Both the position numbers and the translations under genes were made by a program. From Alloalcanivorax balearicus MACL04 (GTDB taxonomy: Bacteria > Pseudomonadota > Gammaproteobacteria > Pseudomonadales > Alcanivoracaceae), in assembly GCF_025532145.1 (NCBI RefSeq), contig NZ_ARXS01000012.1, positions 1 through 64,000 of the forward strand: DNA of 64,000 nucleotides, given 5' to 3'. Shown piece after piece: positions 14,485-23,652 of this stretch. The first letter of the stretch is position 1, and the number at the start of each line of letters is the position of its first letter. Under the pieces are notes generated by a model. It was not told where the DNA came from. It saw nothing but the letters and a program-made list of their open reading frames with translations, and made no database searches.

Positions 14485-16968
14485 TTGAACCGATTTCGCT
14501 TACGGGCGACGGCCTATGCCGTCGTCATTCTGCTCGGTGTGCTCGCCGCACTGCCGAGTATCTTGCCACCGGCGTCGTTGCAACGGGCGCCGGACTGGTA
14601 TCGCCAACACCATCTGTCCCTGGGTCTGGATCTCCAGGGCGGCTCCCATGTGCTGCTGAAAGTCGAACAAGGACCACTGCTGGCCGAGAAAACCCGCAAG
14701 ATCGCGCAGGAGCTGGGTCAACGCCTGGACCGCAACGGTATTCAACACGGCCGCCCGGTGGTCGATGGCGATCAAGTGCGTCTGGCCGTTCGCCCCGCTT
14801 CCGCCATGGAGGCCGCCCTGCGGCTGGCTTCGGACGTCCGGGATAATCAGGGCCGCCGCCAGCTCTCCGTCACCCACGACGGTCCGTCCCTGGTGTTGCG
14901 GCCCTCTTCCAGTTTGTCGCAACAGGTGATCAGCGATGCGGTGGAACGCAGCCTGGATGTGGTGCGCCGCCGCATTGATGAAACCGGCGTGGTGGAACCC
15001 CGTGTCACCCGCCAGGGCGACGATGCCATTCTGGTGCAGCTGCCCGGCGTCACCGATCCGGAGCGCATCACCGCCCTGCTTGGCCGCACCGCGCGATTGA
15101 CTTTCCATCTGGTCGCCGATGGCAGCAGCCCGGATCGCTCCCTGATGCTGCCGGGAGTGGAAGACGGCCGGCGTTACCAGGTTGAAGCCACGCCTTTACT
15201 GGATGGCGGCCAACTCGCCGATGCCCGCCTGGGCTTCGATAGCCGCACCCATCAGCCGGTGGTGAACTTCACTCTGGACAGCGACGGTGCCCGCCTGTTC
15301 GGCGACATCACCACCCACAACGTGGGGCGGCCCTTCGCGGTGGTGCTGGACGGCGAAGTGATCACCGCGCCGGTGATCCGTACCCCGATCACCGCCGGTC
15401 GCGGAGAGATCAGCGGCAACTTCACCCCGCAGCAGGCCGGTGACCTGGCCATGTTATTACGCGCCGGCTCCCTGCCCGCCCCGCTGCAAGTCGTGGAGCA
15501 GCGAACGGTGGGCGCGGAACTCGGCGGCGACACCATCCGCATGGGCGTGCTCAGCGGTGCCCTCGGCGCGGCTCTGGTGCTGGTGTTCATGATCTCGATC
15601 TATCGCCGTTGGGGCGTGATCGCCAATACCGCTCTGGCCATCAATGTTCTGCTGGTACTGGGTTTGCTGGCCAGTTTCGGCGCGACGCTGACGCTGCCGG
15701 GCATCGCCGGTCTGATTCTTGGCGTCGGCATGGCGGTGGATGCCAATATTCTGATCAATGAACGTATCCGTGAGGAAGCGGAGAAAGGCAAGAATGCCAT
15801 GGCGGCGCTGCGCGCCGGCTTCCAGCGTGCCTTTGCCACCATCGTCGACGCCAACATCACTACGCTGATCGCCGTGGGACTGCTGTTCGGTTTCGGCAGC
15901 GGTCCGGTGCGCGGCTTCGCCGTGACCATGGCGGTGGGGCTGCTGGTCTCCATGTTCACTTCGGTGTCGGTGACCCGGTTACTGATGGAGTGGCGGCTGC
16001 GACGGCGGCAGCGGCAACCGCTGGTCCTGCCGGAGGTACCCGGATTTCAGCGCCTGCGGCAACGCCAACGGCCGATCCAGTTCATGCGCGTGAAGGCGTT
16101 GGGCATCGTGCTGTCCGTACTGCTCTCGGTGCTGTCCCTTGGCTCTCTGGCCTGGCCGGGATTGAACCAGGGCATCGATTTCCTCGGCGGTACCGCCATG
16201 GAAGTTCAGGTGCCGGCGTCCCTGTCGGAGAACGCTCTGCGGCAGGCATTGCGGGACGCCGGCCTCACCGACGCGGCGTTGCAGCCGTTCGCCGATGACG
16301 GCCACTTCCTCGTGCGGATGCCCGCCAGCGAGGACGGCAACGCGGCGGTCGAAACAGCGAAGACGGCGATCACCAGTCTGCACGCCGACAGCCGTTTCCC
16401 ACGGGTGGATATGGTCGGTCCGGCGGTCAGCGGCGGCTTCGTTGAAGCCAGTATTCTGGCGGTGCTGCTGGCCGGGGCGGGCATGTTCGCCTACCTGCGG
16501 CTGCGCTTCGAACGGCATTTCGCCTGGGCGGCGCTGATTACCCTGCTGCTGGATGTGAGCAAGACACTGGGGTTCTTCGTGCTCACCGGCGTGGAATTCA
16601 ATCTCACCGCCATCGCCGCCTTGCTGACGCTGATCGGTTACTCGGTGAACGACAAAGTGGTGGTCTTCGATCGTATCCGTGAAAACCAGAAGCTCAATCC
16701 GGATCAGCCGCTGGAGACACTGATCAACGTCAGTCTGACCCAGGTGCTGACCCGCACTTTGTTCACCTCCGCCACCACCTTCCTGGCCCTGCTGCCGATG
16801 GGGTTGCTGGGCGGCGGCGCGGTGGCCAGCTTCGCCCTGCCGGTGCTGTTCGGCATTGTTGTCGGCACCACCTCGTCCATGTACATCGCCGCGCCCATGG
16901 CCCTGTTCCTGGCGCGCTGGCGACCGACCCCACGGGCTGACACGGAGGCGCTGGCGGAACGGCCTTGA
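14485..16968 (+). CDS. secDF: Fused SecD-SecF protein translocase subunit
   Basis: An 827-residue RND-type protein in which SecD and SecF are joined. The SecD part has helix 1 then SLGLDLQGGSHVLLK (45-59) and the GMAVDANILINERIREE motif; the SecF part begins near residue 535 with its own first helix, GIDFLGGT and SVNDKVVVFDRIREN. SecDF uses the proton gradient to pull exported proteins from SecYEG on the periplasmic side. The fused form is usual in Bacillus, whereas gammaproteobacteria mostly have separate secD and secF next to yajC and tgt, none of which is here, so this is probably an extra paralogue. The TTG start has GGAG seven bases upstream. Confidence 0.88.
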   Translation: MNRFRLRATAYAVVILLGVLAALPSILPPASLQRAPDWYRQHHLSLGLDLQGGSHVLLKVEQGPLLAEKTRKIAQELGQRLDRNGIQHGRPVVDGDQVRLAVRPASAMEAALRLASDVRDNQGRRQLSVTHDGPSLVLRPSSSLSQQVISDAVERSLDVVRRRIDETGVVEPRVTRQGDDAILVQLPGVTDPERITALLGRTARLTFHLVADGSSPDRSLMLPGVEDGRRYQVEATPLLDGGQLADARLGFDSRTHQPVVNFTLDSDGARLFGDITTHNVGRPFAVVLDGEVITAPVIRTPITAGRGEISGNFTPQQAGDLAMLLRAGSLPAPLQVVEQRTVGAELGGDTIRMGVLSGALGAALVLVFMISIYRRWGVIANTALAINVLLVLGLLASFGATLTLPGIAGLILGVGMAVDANILINERIREEAEKGKNAMAALRAGFQRAFATIVDANITTLIAVGLLFGFGSGPVRGFAVTMAVGLLVSMFTSVSVTRLLMEWRLRRRQRQPLVLPEVPGFQRLRQRQRPIQFMRVKALGIVLSVLLSVLSLGSLAWPGLNQGIDFLGGTAMEVQVPASLSENALRQALRDAGLTDAALQPFADDGHFLVRMPASEDGNAAVETAKTAITSLHADSRFPRVDMVGPAVSGGFVEASILAVLLAGAGMFAYLRLRFERHFAWAALITLLLDVSKTLGFFVLTGVEFNLTAIAALLTLIGYSVNDKVVVFDRIRENQKLNPDQPLETLINVSLTQVLTRTLFTSATTFLALLPMGLLGGGAVASFALPVLFGIVVGTTSSMYIAAPMALFLARWRPTPRADTEALAERP

Positions 16969-17013
16969 GAGGCAAGGCCGCCGGACGCCGGAAAGGCATT
17001 CGGCGGCCGCCTC
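16969..17013. terminator. Hairpin between convergent secDF and ACBP genes
   Basis: GAGGC...GCCGCC (16969-16983) can pair with GGCGGCCGCCTC (17002-17013), forming a GC-rich stem across the whole intergenic space. There is no T-run, so termination is only probable. Confidence 0.4.
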
Positions 17014-17277
17014 TCAACCGTGACTCTTCCGCAACGCTTCCACCTTGCTGATGTAGTTTTGCCGCGCGCTGTCCTGGTCCATGCCCTTGAGCTTGGCCCA
17101 GGCGTCGTACTTGGCGCGCCCCACCATATCCAGCATGCCGGGCCGCTTGCCGGTCACGTCACCGACACTGCCCTGCTTGAAATGGGCGTACAGATACAAC
17201 AGGTCATCGTTGCCCGGCTTGCGTGACAGGGTCTGTACGTCCTTCCGGGCCTGTTCAAATTGCTCTTCATACGCCAT
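17014..17277 (-). CDS. Acyl-CoA-binding protein
   Basis: An 87-residue four-helix protein of the ACBP family, full length. The conserved core YLYAHFKQGSVGD (about 28-40) followed by RPGMLDMVGRAKYDAWAKL carries the residues that bind the CoA phosphate and adenine. ACBPs hold medium- and long-chain acyl-CoAs in the cytoplasm. They are widespread in eukaryotes and patchy in bacteria, and their presence fits a lipid- or hydrocarbon-using organism. The gene stands alone, divergent from the GAF membrane protein. Confidence 0.92.
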   Translation of the reverse strand: MAYEEQFEQARKDVQTLSRKPGNDDLLYLYAHFKQGSVGDVTGKRPGMLDMVGRAKYDAWAKLKGMDQDSARQNYISKVEALRKSHG

Positions 17278-17433
17278 TATTCTTACCTTCAGGTTGTGTT
17301 ACCCATTTATCATTAGTCCGTTGCCCGGCGCGCTATCATGCCCCGGTTCGGCAAATAGTGTCCGCACCCACAAACGGAAGCAACCGGGCAGCGACCACAT
17401 AATAAGCAGCAACGTCAAAGAACGGGGGACTCC

Positions 17434-18669
17434 ATGGCCACTGACAGCACCCAGACGCGACCTTTGGAAGCGGAACAGGAACGCGCTCTGAAGCGCGCGT
17501 TGAGCACTCTCTGGGTACGTTTTCCCGGATCCCTGGAAGACGACTACATTGTCTACGCGGAGCGTCGCGCCACCCAATTGATCCGGCGTTCAGTGTACAT
17601 CCTGCTGGCGATTTTCCTGATCGTGGTGGTGCCGGTATCGTTGCTGGTGAAGGACCCATCGCTGGGCCGCTGGCAGGCGCTCGGCGTTTATCCCATTGCC
17701 TGTTCACTGGCGTTGCTGTTGGCGGCCATCCATGTCCCCGCGGTACAGCGGCTGGTGGCCACGCTGATCGGGCTGGCACTGATGATCTCGCTGACCGGCA
17801 CCCTGATCGGCGCGATCCACTTGCAAGACCATTTCCTCGGCCAGGTGGCGGCGTTTGAAACGATCTACGTATTGATCATCGGCTTCTCCATTCTACGGTT
17901 GCCTCCGACCCGTACCTTGTTCTGGTCCCTCGGCGCTCTGATCATCGCCCTGGGCGTGGCGCTTTATCAGGATTGGCGCATCACGCCGATCTCATTGCTG
18001 CTGTACTACGGCTTCCCGCTGCTGGTGTGCGCCCTGAACGGCTACATGCTCGACGCCAGCGCCCGCAGCAACTTCGCCAACATGCTGCTGCGCAACGCCG
18101 AATCACAACGGCTGCGGCGCTGGCGCGACAACGCCGACCGGGAAGCCCGGCGGCAGCGTCTGCTGAATGAATTCACCGCCCACATTGCCGGCAATCCGCG
18201 CGTCACCGAATTGCTCGACAAGACACTGGCGTTTCTGATCGAGAACACCCCGGCGGTGGCGGGCGCCGGCTACCGGCTGGAGGAAGACGGCCTGCACCTG
18301 GAAGCGGCGCGCGGCCTCGGCCAGGCGGCGCGGGAACAGTCCCATCTTGAAAGCGACGGTTTCCTCGCCTCGGCCCTGGAGATTCAGGGCACCTCGGTGC
18401 GCCACGAAGTGCCCGGCGGCTACATGGATCTGGAAACCGGGCATAGCCAGATCCGCCCGGGCGAGGTACTGTTCCTGCCGATCCGGCAGGGCGAACACAC
18501 CCTTGGGATCCTGGAGCTGGCATCCCTGGACTCGTTCGATGAACACATTCGTACTGCCTGTGACGCCATTGCCACGCCGCTGGGTTACGCCATGATCGCG
18601 GCCCTCGGCCGGGAGTCTTTTATTCGCCGCGCCAGGGAGAAACAACAGCAGCAAAGCACGGTGACATAA
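17434..18669 (+). CDS. Membrane protein with cytoplasmic GAF domain and no output domain
   Basis: A 411-residue protein with about six hydrophobic helices (roughly 50-205), a charged coiled region (205-245) and a C-terminal GAF-like domain (about 250-395; core near VLFLPIRQGEHTLGILELASLD). The plan is that of a membrane-bound signalling receptor, but no histidine kinase, GGDEF, EAL or phosphatase domain follows: the chain ends in a Gln-rich tail. It might sense a ligand and act on a separate partner. No partner is adjacent; its neighbours are ACBP (divergent) and an acyltransferase (convergent). Confidence 0.65.
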   Translation: MATDSTQTRPLEAEQERALKRALSTLWVRFPGSLEDDYIVYAERRATQLIRRSVYILLAIFLIVVVPVSLLVKDPSLGRWQALGVYPIACSLALLLAAIHVPAVQRLVATLIGLALMISLTGTLIGAIHLQDHFLGQVAAFETIYVLIIGFSILRLPPTRTLFWSLGALIIALGVALYQDWRITPISLLLYYGFPLLVCALNGYMLDASARSNFANMLLRNAESQRLRRWRDNADREARRQRLLNEFTAHIAGNPRVTELLDKTLAFLIENTPAVAGAGYRLEEDGLHLEAARGLGQAAREQSHLESDGFLASALEIQGTSVRHEVPGGYMDLETGHSQIRPGEVLFLPIRQGEHTLGILELASLDSFDEHIRTACDAIATPLGYAMIAALGRESFIRRAREKQQQQSTVT

Positions 18670-18711
18670 GAAGCCGCGAAGCCCTTAGCCCCCCTCAGCC
18701 CTCGTCTGCGT

Positions 18712-19350
18712 CTACGATTGCCGGCGGCGCTTGAGCGGCGCCGACAGCCTTTCGGGATGGCGCGGTTCGACGTCGTCCAGCAACGCGTAGATCGCCTCCA
18801 GATCCTTCTCCACATCGCCAGTGGGCCAGAACGCGTCCAGAATCCGCGCTTCCTTGCGGCGATAGCAGAACGTCACCACGATGATCGGCAATTCCAGCGC
18901 CAGGGCGATCCGATAGAAGCCGGTCTTCCATTCCCGCGCCCCGGTGCGGGTGCCTTCCGGCGTGATACCGAGCCAGAACGGATCTCCCGCCGCCAATAAT
19001 CGTTGCGTTTCCTCCACCAACCCGCCGGCGCGCCCCCGATGCACGGGGATGCCACCGAGCGCCTTGAGCAGTACGCCGGTGGGGCCCCGGAACAAGGTGT
19101 GCTTGGCCATGAAACGAATGTCCAGGCGCAGGCTCTGGATCGCGCTGATGCCCACCAGCCCGTCGTAATTGGAAGTGTGCGGAGCGGCGATCATCACCGC
19201 CCGTGAAATGTCGGGCAAACGCCCCACCACTTTCCAGCCGATGGCGCGCAGAATCCAGCGGCCCAGCCACGCCATCGGCGCACTGCCGCGGCGCGGCACC
19301 CGTGTTCCCAGGTCCGCCGGATGCAGAGGAGGCAGCTCAAGCCCGCTCAT
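18712..19350 (-). CDS. PlsC-like acyltransferase
   Basis: A 212-residue LPLAT-family acyltransferase. The catalytic HX4D motif is H58-TSNY-D63 and the glycerol-phosphate-binding motif is EGTR (132-135). Typical reaction: acyl transfer to a lysophospholipid or 1-acylglycerol-3-phosphate. The HTSNYDG form is found in small PlsC relatives distinct from the main PlsC. The ATG at 19350 lies four bases after the stop of the thioesterase gene, so the two are co-transcribed; the open frame reaching 19410 lies inside that gene. Confidence 0.85.
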   Translation of the reverse strand: MSGLELPPLHPADLGTRVPRRGSAPMAWLGRWILRAIGWKVVGRLPDISRAVMIAAPHTSNYDGLVGISAIQSLRLDIRFMAKHTLFRGPTGVLLKALGGIPVHRGRAGGLVEETQRLLAAGDPFWLGITPEGTRTGAREWKTGFYRIALALELPIIVVTFCYRRKEARILDAFWPTGDVEKDLEAIYALLDDVEPRHPERLSAPLKRRRQS

Positions 19351-19354
19351 GGAA

Positions 19355-20149
19355 TCAGCCAAACACCACGATGGTCTGGCGGCTGAACGCCACCGGACGC
19401 CCTTCGCCATCCCAGATCACCGAGCGATTCTGGCCGTAGCCGTCGGCGAAGCTGTCGGTATGCACGGTGTACAACCAGTGATCGGTCCACGGCAGCTCGG
19501 CCGGATCCTCCAGGAACTCCATGATCCAGGTCATCGAGCTGGAAGGCACCCGCTTGGTCAGCATCGGAATTACCGACGGCGGCCAGACATCCACCAAACA
19601 GGCGAGGCTGGCGGCATCCTGGCGCTCCGGACGCTCACGGAAACTCATATAGCCTTCGAAGTCCGGCTTGTCGCTGCCGGAGTAGGGAAACTGGCCGGCC
19701 ACCGGACGCATTTCGAATTCACGCAGAAAATCCGGGGAGACGCCTTCCATGAACGGAATAGCGTTGCACTCTTCGGCGGATTTCCAGTCCGGCGCCGCCG
19801 GCCCCTGAACCCGAATGGAAGACTCACGGGCATGGCCCAGACTGGCCAGCATGGTGCTCACCACCTGCCCTTCCTGCCGGGCGGTGACCTGCATCTGGGT
19901 CACGGATTTTCCGCTGCGCAGGATTTCGGCGCTCAGCGCCAGTGGCCCCGGAACAGCGGGACCGACAAAAGTCAGGGCGAAAGAACGCAAAGGCGGCGGC
20001 TCCGGCAGTTCCCGAGCCAGATACGCCTGCATGTGACGGATCAGAATGGCGCCCATCAAACCACCAAAAGTGGCCCGGCCCTGCCCCCAACCTTCGGGCA
20101 GAATCATTTCATTGGCTTCGGCCGCAACCATAATGGAATCAAATTTCAT
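19355..20149 (-). CDS. TesB-like double-hotdog acyl-CoA thioesterase
   Basis: A 264-residue protein with the two-hotdog layout of TesB-like thioesterases: an N-terminal half with GRATFGGLMGAILIRHMQ (about 24-41) and a C-terminal half with SSSMTWIMEFLEDP and HTDSFADGYGQNRSVIWD. It should hydrolyse acyl-CoAs. GGAG precedes the ATG. It forms a two-gene operon with the downstream acyltransferase, a pairing that suggests acyl-chain exchange or recycling. The precise chain-length preference is unknown. Confidence 0.82.
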   Translation of the reverse strand: MKFDSIMVAAEANEMILPEGWGQGRATFGGLMGAILIRHMQAYLARELPEPPPLRSFALTFVGPAVPGPLALSAEILRSGKSVTQMQVTARQEGQVVSTMLASLGHARESSIRVQGPAAPDWKSAEECNAIPFMEGVSPDFLREFEMRPVAGQFPYSGSDKPDFEGYMSFRERPERQDAASLACLVDVWPPSVIPMLTKRVPSSSMTWIMEFLEDPAELPWTDHWLYTVHTDSFADGYGQNRSVIWDGEGRPVAFSRQTIVVFG

Positions 20150-20287
20150 ATTTCGCTCCCTCCGAAAGCGGCTATTGATAGCAGAGGGCGTGTTCCAGGG
20201 AAAGGGCCGAAACGATCACACTGCGGGATGCGTGGTCAATCAGGCTAATAGCGACATGAGGGACAACGACAGAACCTCTACAAGCTG

Positions 20288-20356
20288 TTCGCTGCCAAGG
20301 CAGCTTCCCACAGCGGCTCCGTAGTGCTCTCTGTGGGAAGCTGCCTTGGCAGCGAA
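20288..20356. repeat. REP-like palindrome, perfect copy
   Basis: Arms 20288-20313 and 20331-20356 are perfectly complementary over 26 bp (TTCGCTGCCAAGG...). It sits between the thioesterase promoter region and the hrpB stop, and is the best-preserved member of the CTGTGGGAAGCTGCC family in the window. Confidence 0.8.
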
Positions 20357-20387
20357 TCGGCGTGTCGGCGTATTACGCGCAAACGTA

Positions 20388-22886
20388 TTACCCCCGCCCC
20401 ATGCCTTTCTTGGTCCGCGCCGTCGCCTCGGCCCGCAGTGGGTCCTCCGGCCAAGGGTGTTTGGGATAGCGGCCGCGCAGGTCCTTGCGGACCTCGGCGT
20501 AACCCTCGCGCCAGAAACGGCCGAGATCCCCGGTGATGGCGGCCGGACGTCCAGCCGGGGTCAACAGCGAGGCGGTCAGCGGCAGTTGCCCGTCGGCCAG
20601 GGACGGCAGCGCTTCCATGCCGAAACACTCCTGCAGCTTCACTTCCAGACGCGGGCCGCCGTCGGGCAAATAATCGATCGGTACCGAACGCCCCGACGCC
20701 ACCCTGCAGCGCTCCGGCAGCCACTGATCCAACCGCGCCTGCCGTTCGTGACCAAGCCACAGGGACAACGCCTGCCCCAACGGCAAAGCACGCAGATCCC
20801 GCAGGCTGCGGTGCCCTGCCAGAAACGGCAGCAGCCAGGATTCCAGCGTGGCGAGCAGGCTGTCGTCGTCCGCCGCCGGCCACTCTTGCGGGCGCAGCCG
20901 ATGCATCCAGTTCACCCGTGCTTGCCACTGGCGCCAGCGGGGCTCCCACGGCAGCACCGACAGCCCCCGCTGACGAATACCGGCCAGCAAACCCTGTTCG
21001 ATCATCGCCGGCGATGGCGAGGGCAACGGACGCCGCTCAATCACCAGCTCACCCACAGCGCGTATCTGTTCGGCCACTACCCGCTCGCGGTGCTCGTCCC
21101 ATCCCAACCGTTCCTTCCAGGGAGCCTGTTCCAGGACGGTGGCCAGCGCTTCCCCGTCCAATCCCCAAGCCAACCGGATCCGGCCCTCCCTGGGATCGCC
21201 GTCGGTGTCCAGCACCACCAGCCATTCATGGCCGGCCAGCGCCGAGCCCGGTTGCAGACGGGCGCCAGAGCCATCAGCCAGGACATAACGAGTGCCGTCA
21301 GCGAGGACGTAACGAGAGCCATCAGCGCCGCTATGACGACTTGTGCCTTGCTCCCGCCGGCGGGCCAGACCGTCCGGAAAGGCCTCCGCCAGCACCCGCC
21401 CTAACAGACTGGCATCGGCTTCCTCCCGATCCGCCCGCACGCCGCGTAAACGCCGCAACGCTTTACGCAGTAACGGCCAATCCCCGGGGCGGGCTCGATA
21501 CCGTTGCCAACGCCGTTGTAAATCCACTTCCCGGTCCAGCCCCGCCGGCGCGTCCTGAATCAGCAACGCCAGTATCGCCGCGCTTTCCGGGCAGCCGTGT
21601 TGATGGCCGCGCACCACCAAAGCCCCCTGCTCCGGGTCCATTGGCAGTTCCGCCAGCTCCCGGCCCAGTTCGCTGAGCGCGCCCCTGTCATCGAGCGCGC
21701 CCAACCGTTCCAGCCGCGCCCGCGCCGCCCGCCAGGGCCCCGCTGGCGGCGGCGTCAGCCAGAACAATTCATCGGGGTCGCGACACCCCCAACGGGCCAG
21801 ATCCAGCACCAAACCGTCCAGCGCCACCTGGCTGCTCTCCGCTTCGATATGACGGGCCAGCACTTCCTCCCGAGGCCACAACCGCAGACACTGGCCCGGC
21901 CCCAGTCGCCCGGCACGCCCGGCGCGCTGATCGGCGTTGGCCTGGCTGATACGGCGGGTGGCCAGGCGGCTGCGATGACGCCGTGGATCGTATTGCGGGC
22001 TGCGCTGCAAACCGCTGTCCACCACCGTGGTAACGCCGTCCAGCGTTACGCTGGTCTCCGCCACATTGGTGGCCAGCACCACTCGCGGACCCTGACTGGC
22101 GCGCAGGACCCGCTGCTGCTCATCGCCATCGAGGCGACCGTGCAGAACCTCCACCGCGCAGTCGAGTCCGGCCAGGGCCTCGCTCAATCGGCGAATTTCC
22201 CCGGCACCGGGCAAGAACACCAGCACCGTGCCCTGCCCCGCCACCTCACGCACGCAGTCGGCGCAATGATCCAGCCAGTGGCGCTCTCGTCCCGGCGCCC
22301 GATAGTGCACCGTCACCGGATACTGCCGGCCTTCACTGCGCACCACCGGCAGCGCCAGCCCTTCGCCCAGCGGCTCCGCGTCCAGGGTCGCCGACATCAC
22401 CAACAGACGCAGGTCTTCGCGCAACGCTTGCCGCACTTCCTGAACCAGGGCCAGGCCCAGATCCGCCTGCAGGGAGCGCTCGTGAAATTCGTCGAACAGC
22501 ACCGCCGCATAACGCTCCAAAGCCGGGTCCTCATGCAGCATGCGGGTGAGCACACCTTCGGTAACCACTTCGATCACCGTGTCCCTGCCCACGCGGCTGT
22601 CCAGCCGGGTGCGATAGCCCACCCGTTGCCCCACCGACTCATCCAGTTGCGATGCCATATAAGTGGCCACCGAGCGAGCCGCCACCCGGCGCGGCTCCAG
22701 CATCAAAATGCGGCGGTCCTGACGCCAGTCGGCATCCAGCAAGGCCAGCGGCACCCGGGTGGATTTACCGGCTCCCGGCGGCGCTTCCAGCACGGCACCG
22801 CCGTGCCGTCGCAAGGCATCGAGCAGATCCGGCAGAACCTCGTCCACCGGCAGGGAATCGGAAGGAGAAAACGCATTCGTGGTCAT
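20388..22886 (-). CDS. hrpB: ATP-dependent helicase HrpB
   Basis: An 832-residue DEAH/DEFH superfamily 2 helicase. Walker A is APPGAGKST (35-43) and motif II is DEFH (in LFDEFHERSL); motif VI QRAGRAGRLGPG follows, then the HA2/OB region and a C-terminal HrpB domain. HrpB is a conserved gammaproteobacterial helicase whose physiological role is poorly defined. The length matches the family. Around residues 523-540 the repeated phrase YVLADG marks a 24-bp tandem duplication (21270-21317) that most homologues are unlikely to share. No strong ribosome binding site precedes the ATG. Confidence 0.93.
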   Translation of the reverse strand: MTTNAFSPSDSLPVDEVLPDLLDALRRHGGAVLEAPPGAGKSTRVPLALLDADWRQDRRILMLEPRRVAARSVATYMASQLDESVGQRVGYRTRLDSRVGRDTVIEVVTEGVLTRMLHEDPALERYAAVLFDEFHERSLQADLGLALVQEVRQALREDLRLLVMSATLDAEPLGEGLALPVVRSEGRQYPVTVHYRAPGRERHWLDHCADCVREVAGQGTVLVFLPGAGEIRRLSEALAGLDCAVEVLHGRLDGDEQQRVLRASQGPRVVLATNVAETSVTLDGVTTVVDSGLQRSPQYDPRRHRSRLATRRISQANADQRAGRAGRLGPGQCLRLWPREEVLARHIEAESSQVALDGLVLDLARWGCRDPDELFWLTPPPAGPWRAARARLERLGALDDRGALSELGRELAELPMDPEQGALVVRGHQHGCPESAAILALLIQDAPAGLDREVDLQRRWQRYRARPGDWPLLRKALRRLRGVRADREEADASLLGRVLAEAFPDGLARRREQGTSRHSGADGSRYVLADGTRYVLADGSGARLQPGSALAGHEWLVVLDTDGDPREGRIRLAWGLDGEALATVLEQAPWKERLGWDEHRERVVAEQIRAVGELVIERRPLPSPSPAMIEQGLLAGIRQRGLSVLPWEPRWRQWQARVNWMHRLRPQEWPAADDDSLLATLESWLLPFLAGHRSLRDLRALPLGQALSLWLGHERQARLDQWLPERCRVASGRSVPIDYLPDGGPRLEVKLQECFGMEALPSLADGQLPLTASLLTPAGRPAAITGDLGRFWREGYAEVRKDLRGRYPKHPWPEDPLRAEATARTKKGMGRG

Positions 22887-22927
22887 GGGACGTCATGATA
22901 CAGACGCGCCCGCCTGGCGGGCAGTGG

Positions 22928-23533
22928 CTATGAAGCGGCTTCCACCCGCAGTGCCGCCCGCACCGCCGGGCGTTCACCAACACTTTCCTGGTGCCGTTTA
23001 AGCGCCGGCCACGGATTCAGGTCGATGGAGAAAAGCCGGCACCAGCGCAACACCGTGAACAGATAGATATCGGCAACGCTATAACCGCTTTCCATCAGAT
23101 AAGGACGTTCCGCCAGAATCGGCTGCAGATAATCCAGACGCCGGTGAAGCCGCTCGACAAAATACCCTCTGGCCGTCTCCGCCAATGCACCGTTGAATAA
23201 CGGCGCCAGGCCGGCGTGAATTTCACAGGTGACAAAATTGAGCCATTCCTGCAATCGCACCCGCTCCCAGGTAGCCGCCGGCGGTGCCAGCCCCCGCTCT
23301 GGTCGCAAATCCGCCAGGTACTGGACGATCACCGCGCCTTCGGTCAGCACCCGCCCATCATCCAGTTCCAGGGCAGCAACATAGCCCTTGGGATTGATGG
23401 TGAGGAAGTCGCGGTCGTCGGCGGTTTTCTTGGTGCGGTTATCCACCAGAATCCGTTCAAACGGCAGCGCCAGCTCGTGCAATACGATGTGCGGCGACAA
23501 GGAACAGGTACGCGGGGCGTCATAGAGCTTCAT
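22928..23533 (-). CDS. Glutathione S-transferase family protein
   Basis: A 201-residue GST with an N-terminal thioredoxin-like domain (KLYDAPRTCSLSPHIVLHE, then EGAVIVQYLADLRPE with the conserved glutathione-binding region) and an all-helical C-terminal domain (YSVADIYLFTVLRW). The ATG at 23533 has GGAGA upstream; the frame's earlier starts lack one. It is divergent from a LysR gene across 119 bp, so it is the likely target of that regulator. Substrate unknown. Confidence 0.87.
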   Translation of the reverse strand: MKLYDAPRTCSLSPHIVLHELALPFERILVDNRTKKTADDRDFLTINPKGYVAALELDDGRVLTEGAVIVQYLADLRPERGLAPPAATWERVRLQEWLNFVTCEIHAGLAPLFNGALAETARGYFVERLHRRLDYLQPILAERPYLMESGYSVADIYLFTVLRWCRLFSIDLNPWPALKRHQESVGERPAVRAALRVEAAS

Positions 23534-23652
23534 CGGGATCTCCAAGGCATCAGCCAATTAGGCATCGGGAAACAGTGCCGGCAGTTTGCGTCCCACCGCT
23601 AAAGCTGAGAAATTAATATTCGATTTCCCAATCATTAGCCTGGCTACTGACG

